DNA of 64,000 bases from Actinomadura sp. DC4 (GCF_030406325.1 NZ_JAUEQY010000016.1:62001-126000), one strand, 5' to 3'. Counted from the stretch's first letter, positions 10,650-19,402 are shown. Program-made: numbers and translations. Notes: a model not told the origin generated them from the sequence alone.

Positions 10650-11759
10650 TCAGAGAGAACTCTTGTTGAGGAGCCGGTTGTTCGTGCCGGACTTGTTCTT
10701 CTTGATCACACCGTTGGTGGCGTGGTCGGTCAGCCACTTCTGGATGGTGCCGAACGTCGCCTGGCCGTACGCCGACTTGTAGAGCGCGGCGACGCCGGCC
10801 ACGAACGGTGAGGCCATCGAGGTGCCGTCCAGGTACGCGGTGCCGCCGAGGTAGGTCGACTTGATCTTGACGCCGGGCGCGTAGATGTCCACGCAGCTCC
10901 CGTAGTTGCTGAACGAGGCGCGGGTGTCGGTGGAGGAGCTGGCACCGGCCGCCTCGACGCTCCCCGCGCTGGCCGGCGAGGTGGCGCAGGCGCTGCCGTT
11001 GTCGTTGCCCGCCGCCACCGCGACGAAGACGCCCGACTTGGACAGGGCGGTGACCGCGTTGTTCAGCGCGGTCGACTTGCTGCCGCCGAGCGAGAGGTTG
11101 GCGACCGAGAGGGCGGCGTGGTTCGTACGCACCCAGTCGACGCCCGCGATCACATCGGACGTGGAGCCCTCGCCGTCGCAGTCGAGCACCTGGACGCCGT
11201 GCAGCTGTACGTCCTTGGCCACGCCGTAGGACTTCGAGCCGATGAGCCCGGCCACGTGCGTGCCGTGGCCGTTGCAGTCCTCCTCGCCGTACGCCGTGTC
11301 CGCCCGGCCGCCGAACTGGGTGAGCGTCGTGTCGATGCCGGTGTCGATCACGTACGCGTCCACGCCGGTGCCCGTGTGCGTGTAGCCGTAGGTGCGCGAC
11401 AGCGGCAGCACGCGCTCGTCGAGCCGGTCCAGCCCCCAGGTCGGGTTCACCTGGGTCGTGGAGATCTTCATGACCTGGTCCTGCTCGATCGCGGCGACGC
11501 CGGGGTCACGCCGTACCTTGTCGAGCTGGGCGGCCGAGAGCCGCGCCGCGAACCCGTCGGTGAACCGGTGCAGCGTCGGGAAGCCGATCGCGTGGGAGAC
11601 CTGGCTCGGGTGCTTCATCGTGACGATGTACTGACCCTTCACCCCGTTGTTCGCCGACAGGGACACCGCGACCTTCGGCGAGGAGAGCGCTCCGGAGAGG
11701 GGTACGGCCGCGCAGGCGACCGCCGTGCAGGCGATGAGGAATCGGCGGGGGATCCTCAT
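10650..11759 (-). CDS. Secreted subtilisin-like serine protease (S8, proteinase K-like) with I9 propeptide
   Basis: Extracellular endopeptidase, 369 residues. ATG 11759 follows a GAGGAG site and starts a signal peptide (MRIPRRFLIACTAVACAAVPLSGALS). Residues 40-95 are the I9 inhibitor prodomain (GQYIVTMKHPSQVSHAIG ... GFAARLSAAQLDKVRRDPGVAAIEQDQ). The catalytic triad is visible as Asp in AYVIDTGID, His in NGHGTHVAGL, and Ser in GTSMASPFVAG. Four or more cysteines (EEDCNGHG, LDCDGEG, GSACATS, GSCVDIY) fit the disulfide-rich proteinase K branch. There is no C-terminal extra domain. It is likely a monocistronic nutrient protease; nothing links it to the neighbouring pump except the shared terminator. 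Confidence 0.94.
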   Translation of the reverse strand: MRIPRRFLIACTAVACAAVPLSGALSSPKVAVSLSANNGVKGQYIVTMKHPSQVSHAIGFPTLHRFTDGFAARLSAAQLDKVRRDPGVAAIEQDQVMKISTTQVNPTWGLDRLDERVLPLSRTYGYTHTGTGVDAYVIDTGIDTTLTQFGGRADTAYGEEDCNGHGTHVAGLIGSKSYGVAKDVQLHGVQVLDCDGEGSTSDVIAGVDWVRTNHAALSVANLSLGGSKSTALNNAVTALSKSGVFVAVAAGNDNGSACATSPASAGSVEAAGASSSTDTRASFSNYGSCVDIYAPGVKIKSTYLGGTAYLDGTSMASPFVAGVAALYKSAYGQATFGTIQKWLTDHATNGVIKKNKSGTNNRLLNKSSL

Positions 11760-11957
11760 GATGGGGGGCTCCTCAAGAGTTGGAAGGGGGTGCCAGGGCC
11801 GGGACGGGACACCGGCGGGGTGGCAATCCCGAAAACGTCCCATAAAGCGCTGTTAGCGGCAACCGAACCGCGCAGATCGGTCGGTTTCAACGGCGAAACC
11901 GTACGGTTCGACGGTGTCGGCCCTCGTGTCAGAGGGACCGTGTACCGTCGTTGCGCC

Positions 11958-12389
11958 ATGGCTCGACCATCACCGGAGCGGCTGCGGGCCGCCCTCGACG
12001 CTCAGCTCACCGAACTCGGCCGTACCGGCGACCCCCCGGCCGCGCGTCTCGAGGACGCCCTGGTCGACGCCGTCCTCACCGCCTACGACAGTGGCCTGGA
12101 GCCCGTACGCCCCGCGGCGCGGCTGGCCGTCAAGGTGCTGCTCGACCGGCTCGCCGCCGACTTCCCGGGCCGCTCGGTCGAGGTACGGGTCCCGCCGTAC
12201 GCCGCGGTCCAGTGCGTGGAGGGCCCCCGGCACACGCGCGGCACGCCGCCCAACGTCATCGAGACCGACCCGCGCACCTGGATCATGCTCGCCACGGGAC
12301 GCCTCGGCTGGACCGAGGCCCGCGACCACATCAGCGCGAGCGGCGAGCGCGCCGACCTGTCCAGCCGCCTCCCGGTCCGCCCGTACTGA
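11958..12389 (+). CDS. SCP2-like sterol carrier family protein (bacterial, purF-linked)
   Basis: A small soluble protein of 143 residues, MARPSPERLRAALDAQLTEL..., with the C-terminal pattern VEVRVPPYAAVQCVEGPRHTRGTPPNVIETDPRTWIMLATGRLGWTEA. I recognise this as the 'sterol carrier family' protein commonly encoded beside purF in actinobacteria; the WIMLATGR-type strand-helix element is the SCP2 signature. The ligand and role are unknown; a lipid-binding role is a family-based guess. ATG 11958 is used, though a clear ribosome site is missing (GTACCGTCGTTGCGCC precedes), so leaderless translation is possible. It is convergent with the DUF4190 gene, 5 bases apart. Confidence 0.75.
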   Translation: MARPSPERLRAALDAQLTELGRTGDPPAARLEDALVDAVLTAYDSGLEPVRPAARLAVKVLLDRLAADFPGRSVEVRVPPYAAVQCVEGPRHTRGTPPNVIETDPRTWIMLATGRLGWTEARDHISASGERADLSSRLPVRPY

Positions 12390-12394
12390 GCGGT

Positions 12395-12784
12395 TCAGTG
12401 CCCGCCGGGGCCGCCGGGGCCGCCGGGCAGGGGGGTGGGGGTGGCCTTGAAGAACGGCACGCGGTTCTCCAGGCAGTGGTCGCGGTCGGCCTTGGTGGGG
12501 TAGCGCCTCTGGTCGGTGCACGGCGAGACCCGGCTGAAGAACCAGATGCCCGCGCCGATCGCGGCCACCAATGTCACCACCGACAGTGTGAGTCCGGTCA
12601 CAGCAAGTCCCCGGCCGTTGTTCTGCACCACCGCGATGATCCCGATGACGACGCCCACGACGGCGACGACCGCGCCCAGTCCGCACAACAGCAGCGTGAT
12701 GATCGCCGCGATCCCGAGGACCAGTGCGGCGACGCCGAGCCCTCGGCGTCGCTGCGGCGGGTAACCCGCGGGTTGATAGGCCAT
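12395..12784 (-). CDS. DUF4190-type small membrane protein
   Basis: A 129-residue protein of unknown function. ATG 12784 starts a Pro/Gln-rich cytoplasmic segment (MAYQPAGYPPQRRRG). Two hydrophobic helices separated by a short turn follow (LGVAALVLGIAAIITLLLCGLGAVVAVVGVVIGIIAVV and GLAVTGLTLSVVTLVAAIGAGIWFF), the DUF4190 pattern. The C-terminal tail has two cysteines (SPCTDQ, RDHCLEN) and a Pro/Gly-rich end. It is divergent from purF by about 107 bases and convergent with the SCP2-like gene. A second DUF4190-like protein lies at 56887 in this window. Confidence 0.75.
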   Translation of the reverse strand: MAYQPAGYPPQRRRGLGVAALVLGIAAIITLLLCGLGAVVAVVGVVIGIIAVVQNNGRGLAVTGLTLSVVTLVAAIGAGIWFFSRVSPCTDQRRYPTKADRDHCLENRVPFFKATPTPLPGGPGGPGGH

Positions 12785-12891
12785 TGACAGTTCCCTCCCG
12801 GCTCCCAATGGTGGGGGATCGGGGCCGTGCGGACGCCGAGGCACGCCGGGCCGTACTCAGGGATCCCAGGTCACCACCTACACTGGGCAAC

Positions 12892-14328
12892 GTGTCGAAC
12901 GGAGACGGACGACTGACCCACGACCTCGACCCCCTCGATCGGAGCCCCCAGGACGCCTGCGGCGTCTTCGGTGTCTGGGCGCCAGGGGAGGAGGTCAGCA
13001 AACTTACCTATTTCGGGCTCTACGCTCTGCAGCACCGCGGCCAGGAGTCAGCCGGCATCGCGGTCAGTGACGGGGCGCGCATCGTCGTGTTCAAGGACAT
13101 GGGCCTCGTGGCCCAGGTCTTCGAGGAGTCGGTGCTCAACACGCTCCGCGGCTACATCGCCGTGGGGCACTGCCGCTACTCCACGACCGGCTCCAGCGTC
13201 TGGGAGAACGCCCAGCCGACGTTCCGGTCCACCGAGAGCGGCAGCCTGGCCCTCGGGCACAACGGCAACCTCATCAACACCCCTGAGCTCGCGGCACGCC
13301 TGCGCGAGGGCGAGCTCGGCGCCACCACCGACACCGAGGTGCTCACCGCCCTCCTGGGCGACGGCCCGGGCGGGGTCGAGAAGGCCGCGATGGACGTCCT
13401 CCCGCTCGTCCGCGGCGCCTACTCCCTGGTCTTCATGGACGAGCGCACGCTCTACGCGGCGCGCGACCCGCAGGGCATCCGCCCGCTCGTGCTCGGACGG
13501 CTCGAGCACGGCTGGGTGGCCGCCTCCGAGACGGCCGCCCTCGACATCGTCGGCGCCACCTTCGTCCGCGAGGTCGAGCCCGGCGAGCTGATCGCGATCG
13601 ACGAGGACGGGCTGCGCTCCACCCACTTCGCCGAGCCCAAGCCGAAGGGCTGCCTGTTCGAATACGTCTACGTGGCCCGGCCCGACACCTCGATCGCCGG
13701 CCGCAGCGTGCAGGCCACGCGGGTCGACGTCGGCCGCCGGCTCGCCCGCGAGCACCCCGTCGAGGCCGACCTGGTCATCCCGACGCCGGAGTCCGGCACC
13801 CCGGCCGCGATCGGGTACGCCGAGGAGTCCGGCATCCCGTACGGCCAGGGCTTCGTGAAGAACTCCTACGTCGGCCGCACCTTCATCCAGCCGTCGCAGA
13901 CCATCCGCCAGCTCGGCATCCGCCTCAAGCTCAACCCCCTGCGCGAGGCGATCGCGGGCAAGCGCCTGATCGTGGTCGACGACTCGATCGTGCGCGGCAA
14001 CACCCAGCGGGCCATCGTCCGCATGCTCCGCGAGGCCGGGGCCGAGGAGGTGCACGTCCGCATCTCCAGCCCGCCGGTGTCCTGGCCGTGCTTCTACGGC
14101 ATCGACTTCGCCACCCGCGCCGAACTGATCGCCGGCAACCTTTCCGTCGAGGAGATCCGGGCCTCGCTGGGCGCCGACTCGCTCGGCTACATCTCCCTCG
14201 AGGAGCTGATCGCCGCGACGAAGGTCCCCGGCGACCGCCTCTGCCGTGCCTGCTTCGACGGCATCTACCCCATCGACGTCGCCGAGAACGCCCGCGGCAA
14301 GCACCTCCTCGAAGGGGCGCGTAAGTGA
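12892..14328 (+). CDS. purF: Amidophosphoribosyltransferase PurF (Fe-S type)
   Basis: Catalyses the first committed step of purine synthesis, PRPP + glutamine to phosphoribosylamine. The 478 residues from GTG 12892 begin with a 22-residue propeptide and then the N-terminal nucleophile Cys23 in QDACGVFGVWAP, normally exposed by self-cleavage. The glutaminase half contains YALQHRGQESAGI and GHNGNLINTPEL. The phosphoribosyltransferase half has the PRPP loop LIVVDDSIVRGNT. Cysteines in KPKGCLFEYVY, PVSWPCFYGID and RLCRACFDGIYP fit a Fe-S ligand set. A TACACT element at 12879-12884 sits 7 bases before the GTG with no ribosome site, so the mRNA may be leaderless. It is coupled to purM by a 4-base overlap. 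Confidence 0.96.
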   Translation: MSNGDGRLTHDLDPLDRSPQDACGVFGVWAPGEEVSKLTYFGLYALQHRGQESAGIAVSDGARIVVFKDMGLVAQVFEESVLNTLRGYIAVGHCRYSTTGSSVWENAQPTFRSTESGSLALGHNGNLINTPELAARLREGELGATTDTEVLTALLGDGPGGVEKAAMDVLPLVRGAYSLVFMDERTLYAARDPQGIRPLVLGRLEHGWVAASETAALDIVGATFVREVEPGELIAIDEDGLRSTHFAEPKPKGCLFEYVYVARPDTSIAGRSVQATRVDVGRRLAREHPVEADLVIPTPESGTPAAIGYAEESGIPYGQGFVKNSYVGRTFIQPSQTIRQLGIRLKLNPLREAIAGKRLIVVDDSIVRGNTQRAIVRMLREAGAEEVHVRISSPPVSWPCFYGIDFATRAELIAGNLSVEEIRASLGADSLGYISLEELIAATKVPGDRLCRACFDGIYPIDVAENARGKHLLEGARK

Positions 14329-15350
14329 GCGACACCTCCTACGAGGCGGCGGGCGTCGACATCGCGGCCGGTGACCGCGCGGTGCAGCTCATGAAGTCAC
14401 ACCTCGCCAAGGCCCGCCGGCCCGAGGTCGTCCAGGACTCCAGTGGGTTCGCGGGCCTGTTCGACGCCTCGGCGCTGCGCAGGTACGAACGCCCGCTGCT
14501 CGCCACCTCCACCGACGGCGTCGGCACCAAGGTCGACCTGGCCCGCCGGCTCGGCGTGTACGACACGATCGGCCACGACCTGGTGGGCATGGTCGTCGAC
14601 GATCTCGTCGTCTGCGGCGCCGAACCGCTGTTCATGACCGACTACATCGCCTGCGGCCGGGTCGTGCCCGAGCGCATCGCCGCGCTGGTCAGCGGCATCG
14701 CCGAGGCCTGCGCGCTGGCCGGTTGCGCGCTCGTCGGCGGCGAGACCGCCGAGCACCCGGGCCTGCTCGAACCCGACGAGTTCGATCTCGCCGGCGCGGG
14801 CACCGGCGTCGTGGAGGCCGCGCGTCTGCTCGGCCCCCAGCGGGTCACGCCCGGCGACGTCGTGCTGGGCCTGGCCTCGTCCGGCATCCACTCCAACGGC
14901 TACTCCCTCGTACGCCACCTGCTGCGTGAGACGAACCTCTCACTCGACACCGTCGTCCCCGAGCTGGGCCGCTCACTGGGCGAGGAGCTTCTCACCCCGA
15001 CGCGGATCTACGCCCGCGACTGCCTGGCCCTGGCCTACGCCGCCGAGGTCCACGCGTACGCCCACATCACCGGCGGCGGGCTCGCCGCCAACCTCGCCCG
15101 CTCGCTCCCGCCCACCTGCGACGCCGTGCTCAGGCGCCGCACGCCCCCGCCGATCTTCTCGGTGCTGCAGGAGTACGGCCGGGTGCCCCTCGCGGAGATG
15201 GACAAGACCTTCAACCAGGGCGTCGGCATGGCCGCGATCGTGCGCGTCACCCACGTCGACGCCGCGCTGCGGCTGCTCGCCGAGCGTGGTGTGGAGGCCT
15301 GGCCACTCGGTGAGGTCGTGTCCGGCGCCGGTCGCGTCAGGTTCGCCTGA
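14325..15350 (+). CDS. purM: Phosphoribosylformylglycinamidine cyclo-ligase PurM (AIR synthetase)
   Basis: Step five of purine synthesis, ATP-dependent closure of FGAM to AIR. The 341 residues are full length. Motifs seen are YEAAGVDIAAGDRAVQLMK at the N-terminus, LLATSTDGVGTKVDLARRL, DDLVVCGAEPLFMTDYIACG, GCALVGGETAEHPG, LGLASSGIHSNGYSLVR, and the glycine-rich HITGGGLAANLARSLP. The start overlaps the purF stop by 4 bases (the GTGA context at 14325), implying translational coupling. Its product fits directly with the PurSQL enzyme encoded 6 kb upstream. Intervening genes (8.4-12.8 kb) split what is one pathway into two transcription units. Confidence 0.97.
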   Translation: MSDTSYEAAGVDIAAGDRAVQLMKSHLAKARRPEVVQDSSGFAGLFDASALRRYERPLLATSTDGVGTKVDLARRLGVYDTIGHDLVGMVVDDLVVCGAEPLFMTDYIACGRVVPERIAALVSGIAEACALAGCALVGGETAEHPGLLEPDEFDLAGAGTGVVEAARLLGPQRVTPGDVVLGLASSGIHSNGYSLVRHLLRETNLSLDTVVPELGRSLGEELLTPTRIYARDCLALAYAAEVHAYAHITGGGLAANLARSLPPTCDAVLRRRTPPPIFSVLQEYGRVPLAEMDKTFNQGVGMAAIVRVTHVDAALRLLAERGVEAWPLGEVVSGAGRVRFA

Positions 15351-15390
15351 GCCGGGAACTCCCTCCCTCCTCTACGCGTCGTACCCGGTT

Positions 15391-16065
15391 GTGCGAACGT
15401 TCGTGCGCGCCCTGTGGCGGTGCAGAGCCCCGATCTCGGTGCTCTGCACCCTCGGTGTCTACGTCCTGCTGCTGCCCTTCGGGTGGATGTACGTCGCCTC
15501 CGGCCGCTATCGGGCGACCCCGGCCGGGGCCCCGGCGACGGCCGTCGGCATCGTCTTCGGCGCGGGCGCACCCAATGGACAGGCCTCTCCGATGCTCATC
15601 GGGCGTCTCGCCCTCGGTGCCGACCTCTACCGGCGGGGCACGGTCCAGGTGCTGCTCGTCACCGGCGACAACAGCCGCTCGCACTACAACGAGCCCGTAG
15701 TGATGCGCGACTACCTGGTCGGCATGGGTGTGCCTCGTGACCGGATCGTCCTCGACTACGCCGGTTTCGACACGTGGGACTCCTGCGTACGGGCCAAGAA
15801 GATCTTCGGTGTCGACCGCGCGATCCTCATCACGCAGCGGTTCCACCTGCCGCGCGCCCTCACCCTGTGCCGGGCGGTCGGGATCGACGCGCGGGGCGTC
15901 GGCGACGACAGCCGGCCGTACGCACCGATCTCGACGGTCGTGTCCTACGTCCGCGAGCTTCCCGCCGCGCTGAAGGCCGTCTTCGACCTGGTCGTACGGC
16001 CGGGTCCACGCTTTCTGGGACCGCGTGAACCCGGCATCCAGCAGGCTTTGCGAGCGCCTCGTTAG
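15391..16065 (+). CDS. SanA/ElyC/YdcF-like DUF218 membrane protein
   Basis: About 224 residues from GTG 15391. An N-terminal hydrophobic helix (APISVLCTLGVYVLLLPFGWMYV) anchors a single DUF218 domain containing AVGIVFGAGAPNGQASPMLIGRLALGADLYRRG, VLLVTGDNSRSHYNEPVVMRDYLVGMGVP, and ITQRFHLPRALTLCRAVGID. This matches the SanA/YdcF family, implicated in envelope and peptidoglycan-precursor barrier functions in enterobacteria; the biochemical role is unknown. It follows purM by 40 bases and may be read from the same transcript. The C-terminal end is basic (GPREPGIQQALRAPR). Its stop overlaps the convergent SulP stop by 4 bases. Confidence 0.85.
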   Translation: MRTFVRALWRCRAPISVLCTLGVYVLLLPFGWMYVASGRYRATPAGAPATAVGIVFGAGAPNGQASPMLIGRLALGADLYRRGTVQVLLVTGDNSRSHYNEPVVMRDYLVGMGVPRDRIVLDYAGFDTWDSCVRAKKIFGVDRAILITQRFHLPRALTLCRAVGIDARGVGDDSRPYAPISTVVSYVRELPAALKAVFDLVVRPGPRFLGPREPGIQQALRAPR

Positions 16066-17534
16066 CGCACGCCCTCCGAGACGCGTACGGGCGTGTCGTG
16101 GCCGCGGTGCTGGGCGGCCCAGGCGAGCAGGGCCGTACGGCAGGCGTGGTCGAGGTGACGGAGCCCGGACAGGTCGAGCTCGACAGGCCGCCCGTGCGGG
16201 ATCGCCTCCAGTGTGTCGAGCACCCGCGGCAGGCGCAGGAACGTCGCGTTGCCGGTGAGCCGGATGGTGATCGGCCCGTCGTCGCCGCCGTGCTCGCGTA
16301 GGTCCACGTGAATGTCGGAGACGTCCCACGCCGTCTTGGCGATGGCGAGCAGGATTCCGATCAGAACGCCTTCGAACAGGTTGGTCACCACGATCGCCAG
16401 CGTGGTCCCGAGCAGGACGATCGCCTCGCCGCGCTCCGTACGCCACAGGCGGCCCACGTCACGGAGCGACAGCAGCTTCCACCCGGCGTGGACGAGGACG
16501 GCGGCCAGCGCGGTGACCGGGATCAGGCCGAGCGCCGCCGGGGCCGCCACGGTGAAGGCCAGAAGCCAGCCGCCGTGCAGGATCCGGGACAGCTTCGTAC
16601 GGGCGCCGGCCTGGACGTTGGTCGCACTGCGGACGATCACCGCGGTCATCGGGAGCGCGCCGAGGAGCCCGCAGACGCTATTACCGACACCCTGGGCGAT
16701 GAGCTCCTGGTCGTACCTCGTGCGCGGGCCGTCGTGCATCCGGTCGACCGCGGCGGCGCTGAACAGGCTCTCGGCCGAGGCGATGAGCGCGAACGCCACG
16801 ATGGTGCCGAGCAGCCCGACGTCGGCGAGGCGGCCGAGGTCCGACAGTGCGGGCGGCTGGAGCGCCGCCAGCAGGCCGTGCACCTGGATGCGCTGGACGG
16901 GAAGGTGGAGCACGGCGGTGGCCAGCGTGGCGAGTGCGACGGCGGCGAGCGCGGCCGGGACCGTACGCACCCGGCGGGGCATGAAGCGCCAGCAGACCAA
17001 GATGGCGAGCGTGCCCGCCCCGACCCCGCCGGCCGCGAGGGCCGAGGGGTCACGCGCCGAGTCGGAGACGAGGTCGGGCAGCGCCTTCAGGTTGGCCAGC
17101 GCGGCACCGGGCGACCGCCCGTCGAACAGCGTGTGCACCTGCCCGGCCACCAGCGCGAGGCCGATGCCGGCGAGCATGCCCTGAACGACCGAGATGGAGA
17201 TCGCGCGAAACCACCGGCCTAACCGCAGCGCGCCCATCGTGAGCTGGAGCATGCCGGTGGCCGAGACGATGACGCCGAGGACGCCGAGGCCGAACTCGTG
17301 CACGGCCTCGTACACGAGCACCGTCAGGCCGGCGGCCGGGCCGCTGACCTGGAGACTGCTGCCGGGCAGCGCGCCGGCGACCAGGCCGCCGACGATGCCG
17401 GTGACCAGCCCGAGCTCCGGAGGCACTCCCGAGGCCACGGCCACTCCGATGCAGAGCGGCAGGGCGACGAGGAAGACGACCAGCGAAGCGAGGGCGTCGC
17501 GCCAGAATGTTTCACGTGCCGAGAAGAGTTCCAT
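16062..17534 (-). CDS. SulP-family anion transporter (probable bicarbonate/sulfate) with STAS-like C-terminus
   Basis: A 490-residue inner-membrane transporter. After a short cytoplasmic start (MELFSARETFWRDALASLVVFLVALPLCIGVAVASG) come about 11-12 hydrophobic segments with SulP motifs PPELGLVTGIVGGLVAGALPGSSLQVSGPAAGLTVLV and QGVGNSVCGLLGALPMTAVIVRSATNVQAGARTKLS. The last 90 residues (ITIRLTGNATFLRLPRVLDTLEAIPHGRPVELDLSGLRHLDHACRTALL) read as a reduced STAS domain. ATG 17534 is used; a GTG directly precedes it. The carbonic anhydrase gene lies 85 bases upstream on the same strand. This arrangement is typical for bicarbonate uptake coupled to interconversion, which favours bicarbonate over sulfate as substrate. 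Confidence 0.88.
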   Translation of the reverse strand: MELFSARETFWRDALASLVVFLVALPLCIGVAVASGVPPELGLVTGIVGGLVAGALPGSSLQVSGPAAGLTVLVYEAVHEFGLGVLGVIVSATGMLQLTMGALRLGRWFRAISISVVQGMLAGIGLALVAGQVHTLFDGRSPGAALANLKALPDLVSDSARDPSALAAGGVGAGTLAILVCWRFMPRRVRTVPAALAAVALATLATAVLHLPVQRIQVHGLLAALQPPALSDLGRLADVGLLGTIVAFALIASAESLFSAAAVDRMHDGPRTRYDQELIAQGVGNSVCGLLGALPMTAVIVRSATNVQAGARTKLSRILHGGWLLAFTVAAPAALGLIPVTALAAVLVHAGWKLLSLRDVGRLWRTERGEAIVLLGTTLAIVVTNLFEGVLIGILLAIAKTAWDVSDIHVDLREHGGDDGPITIRLTGNATFLRLPRVLDTLEAIPHGRPVELDLSGLRHLDHACRTALLAWAAQHRGHDTPVRVSEGVR

Positions 17535-17619
17535 CACTCACCTTTGGGATCGCGGATGGGACTGACGGCGGCGGGATGTCGGGCGGGAGGTTGGCGTCAG
17601 CTTCGGTTCGTTACCTGCT

Positions 17620-18207
17620 CTAAAGCGGTCGGAATCGCTCGTCCTCCAGGACGCTGACCACGCCGGCGTCGACGGCGTAGAACCAGCCGTGGAGTTCGAG
17701 CCGGCCGTACTCCAGCTTCTTGGCGACGCTGGGGTGGCTGCGGAGGCGTTCGAGCTGGACCTGGACGTGCCGCTGCACCGCGGAGGTGAGCGCGCTGCCG
17801 TCGAGGAAGTCCGCTGCCCGGCGCGTCTCGTCGTGCGGGCCGGTGTCGGCGAGCCACTGGTGGACGGCGGGCAGCGCGCTGGGCGCGCCCGGATGGACGA
17901 TCGCGTTGACCGCCCCGCAGTGAGAGTGCCCGCAGACGACGATGTGCTTCACCTGGAGCACCTCGACGGCGAACTCGATCGTCGCGACCTCGCCGAACGC
18001 GCGCTTCTCGTCGTAGACGGGAACGATGCTGCCGGCCGTTCGCAGCTCGAAGAGCTCTCCGGGCGCGGCTCCCGTGATCAGCGTGGGCACGACCCGTGAG
18101 TCGGAACACGCGATGAACAGGGCTTGCGGGTGCTGCCCCTCCGCGAACCGGCGAAGGTCGGAGGCGCGCTCGGGAAACGACCGGGCATTGTCGATCAGCG
18201 ACTGCAT
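17620..18207 (-). CDS. Beta-class carbonic anhydrase
   Basis: Reversible hydration of CO2 to bicarbonate by a zinc enzyme. In 195 residues the zinc ligands and dyad are intact: Cys34-x-Asp36-x-Arg38 in IACSDSRVVP, then His94 and Cys97 in VVCGHSHCGAVNAI. RTAGSIVPVYDEK and the C-terminal LHGWFYAVDAGVVSVLED are family features. It is the upstream gene of a likely two-gene unit with the SulP transporter, so its product could supply or consume transported bicarbonate. The upstream gap at 18208-18368 has an AT-rich stretch (AACGACAATTCGCCCTATTTTAC, split by the window's GC background) that may be the promoter. Confidence 0.95.
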   Translation of the reverse strand: MQSLIDNARSFPERASDLRRFAEGQHPQALFIACSDSRVVPTLITGAAPGELFELRTAGSIVPVYDEKRAFGEVATIEFAVEVLQVKHIVVCGHSHCGAVNAIVHPGAPSALPAVHQWLADTGPHDETRRAADFLDGSALTSAVQRHVQVQLERLRSHPSVAKKLEYGRLELHGWFYAVDAGVVSVLEDERFRPL

Positions 18208-18368
18208 ACGCAGCCTTTCTGTGCATCCGTAGGGCTTGACTTGATAGGTGCGGAGAGGCGCGTCATCGCGCCACCACGGACAGGGCTAGTCAGTCGGTTA
18301 ACGACAATTCGCCCTATTTTACGATGACGATGGCGACGGTCAACGACCGGGCCTTCCCTACGGAGTGC

Positions 18369-18740
18369 TCAGCAGCGAAAGATCTGGAGCGCCTCGGGCG
18401 AGCAGGCGCCGGGATGTGGCCGTCGGCCGACGTCGGCGACGGCGACCGAGGCCGCCTGCGGAACCGCGTGCTCCATGCCACGAACGGGCGCGGGCGCGAC
18501 GGTCTGCGAGGACGGCGGAAGCGCGGACAGCCGCAGATGACCTGGGACGCCGAGCTCGGCGATCTGGTGCTGGACGTCGGTGTCGTCGTCGCGCACCTGG
18601 GGATCGCGCTTTTCGGCGATCTCGCCCGCGGCGGCCGCGGTGTGGGTGGGGGGTGGCGTGGTGTCGAGCGCGTCGGGCCCGCCGATGAAGGCGAGCGCGA
18701 CGAGCAACAGCGCCGCGATCCACCCCCGCCTTGCCCTCAA
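18369..18740 (-). CDS. Small putative secreted protein, function unknown
   Basis: I do not recognise this protein. 123 residues with an N-terminal basic-hydrophobic signal-like segment (MRARRGWIAALLLVALAFIGGPDAL), a Thr/Pro/Ala linker, and a tail with two cysteines (GACSPEALQIFRC). It starts at a TTG after a GGGGGG run, so the exact start is weak. Support comes from the upstream context: a 15-base palindrome at 18771-18785 and an AT-rich promoter-like stretch at 18785-18890, unusual in this GC-rich window. A longer plus-strand frame (18324-18755) on the same DNA lacks any recognisable feature and looks like a shadow. Confidence 0.5.
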   Translation of the reverse strand: MRARRGWIAALLLVALAFIGGPDALDTTPPPTHTAAAAGEIAEKRDPQVRDDDTDVQHQIAELGVPGHLRLSALPPSSQTVAPAPVRGMEHAVPQAASVAVADVGRRPHPGACSPEALQIFRC

Positions 18741-18770
18741 CGTGTGCCCCCCTGACTCGCGGCCTTACGC

Positions 18771-18785
18771 ACTTCGACTCGAAGT
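18771..18785. promoter_or_regulatory. 15-base palindrome upstream of the secreted hypothetical
   Basis: ACTTCGACTCGAAGT is symmetric around its central base and sits 31-45 bases upstream of the TTG start on the minus strand. It adjoins GGGTTAGGCTTTAC, a possible -10 region. This is an operator candidate only; no regulator is adjacent. Confidence 0.4.
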
Positions 18786-19363
18786 AAAGCCTAACCCGAG
18801 ACATTCGGAGAATGGGAGGGGTAATTTTCCGGGGGGCGGCGTCAATCCTGCAATATTGGCTTATTGTGCCGCAATTAGTTGGAGGCCTTGCGCTCTCGGG
18901 CGGTCGCAGGGGTGAGGGTCGTCCGGCGCCGCAGGACGAGGTCGGCTCACGCGCTCCCGGCCGGCGACCCACCCCGGCGGGTGATCGCGCTCGCGCCCGG
19001 TGGCTCATCTCACGTGTGGGACCCGCGAGCACCACCGAATCGGCAACCGTAACCAGGTTCCCTCGGGGGAGGACGAGTACGGTCCGGCCAGGTTTCACGC
19101 CGATCCGTGGACGGCGCAGGGCCGACGTGGACGGCGCCCGAACCGGTCTCATGCGACCCGGGCGTGATCAGCGCCACCAGGGCGCGTGCCGCACCGCCCG
19201 CATCCACCCGTCCGCGCGGGGACCGCAACCCGACCGCGACCGCCAGAGTGAAATAAATCACCAAATGCGGTGGCCTGTACCTTTTGTCGCAAATCGCGAA
19301 GATCGCACACAAAGACTCATCGCAGACCAACAGAAGGGGTCGCCGAACGCCACCCCTGGCATA

Positions 19364-19402
19364 CGCAAAGCGCCCCCGCCGGGGCGGCGGGAACGCTTTG
19401 CG
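19364..19402 (-). terminator. Intrinsic terminator downstream of DUF3073 gene
   Basis: Arms CGCAAAGCG (19364-19372) and CGCTTTGCG (19394-19402) enclose a GC-rich core (CCCCCGCC / GGGGCGG). It lies 70 bases beyond the DUF3073 stop in its direction of transcription. Confidence 0.7.

Noticed and set aside
18324-18755. 143-residue plus-strand frame over the secreted hypothetical
   Set aside because: Antisense shadow; the minus-strand frame has a signal-like N-terminus and promoter-like upstream DNA.
18785-18800. Possible iron box (GGGTTAGGCTTTACTT on the minus strand) near the secreted hypothetical
   Set aside because: Only one half resembles the DtxR/IdeR consensus; more simply read as a -10 region.
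19010-19330. 106-residue minus-strand frame in the gap at 18.7-19.5 kb
   Set aside because: No ribosome site, poor composition, and no family resemblance.
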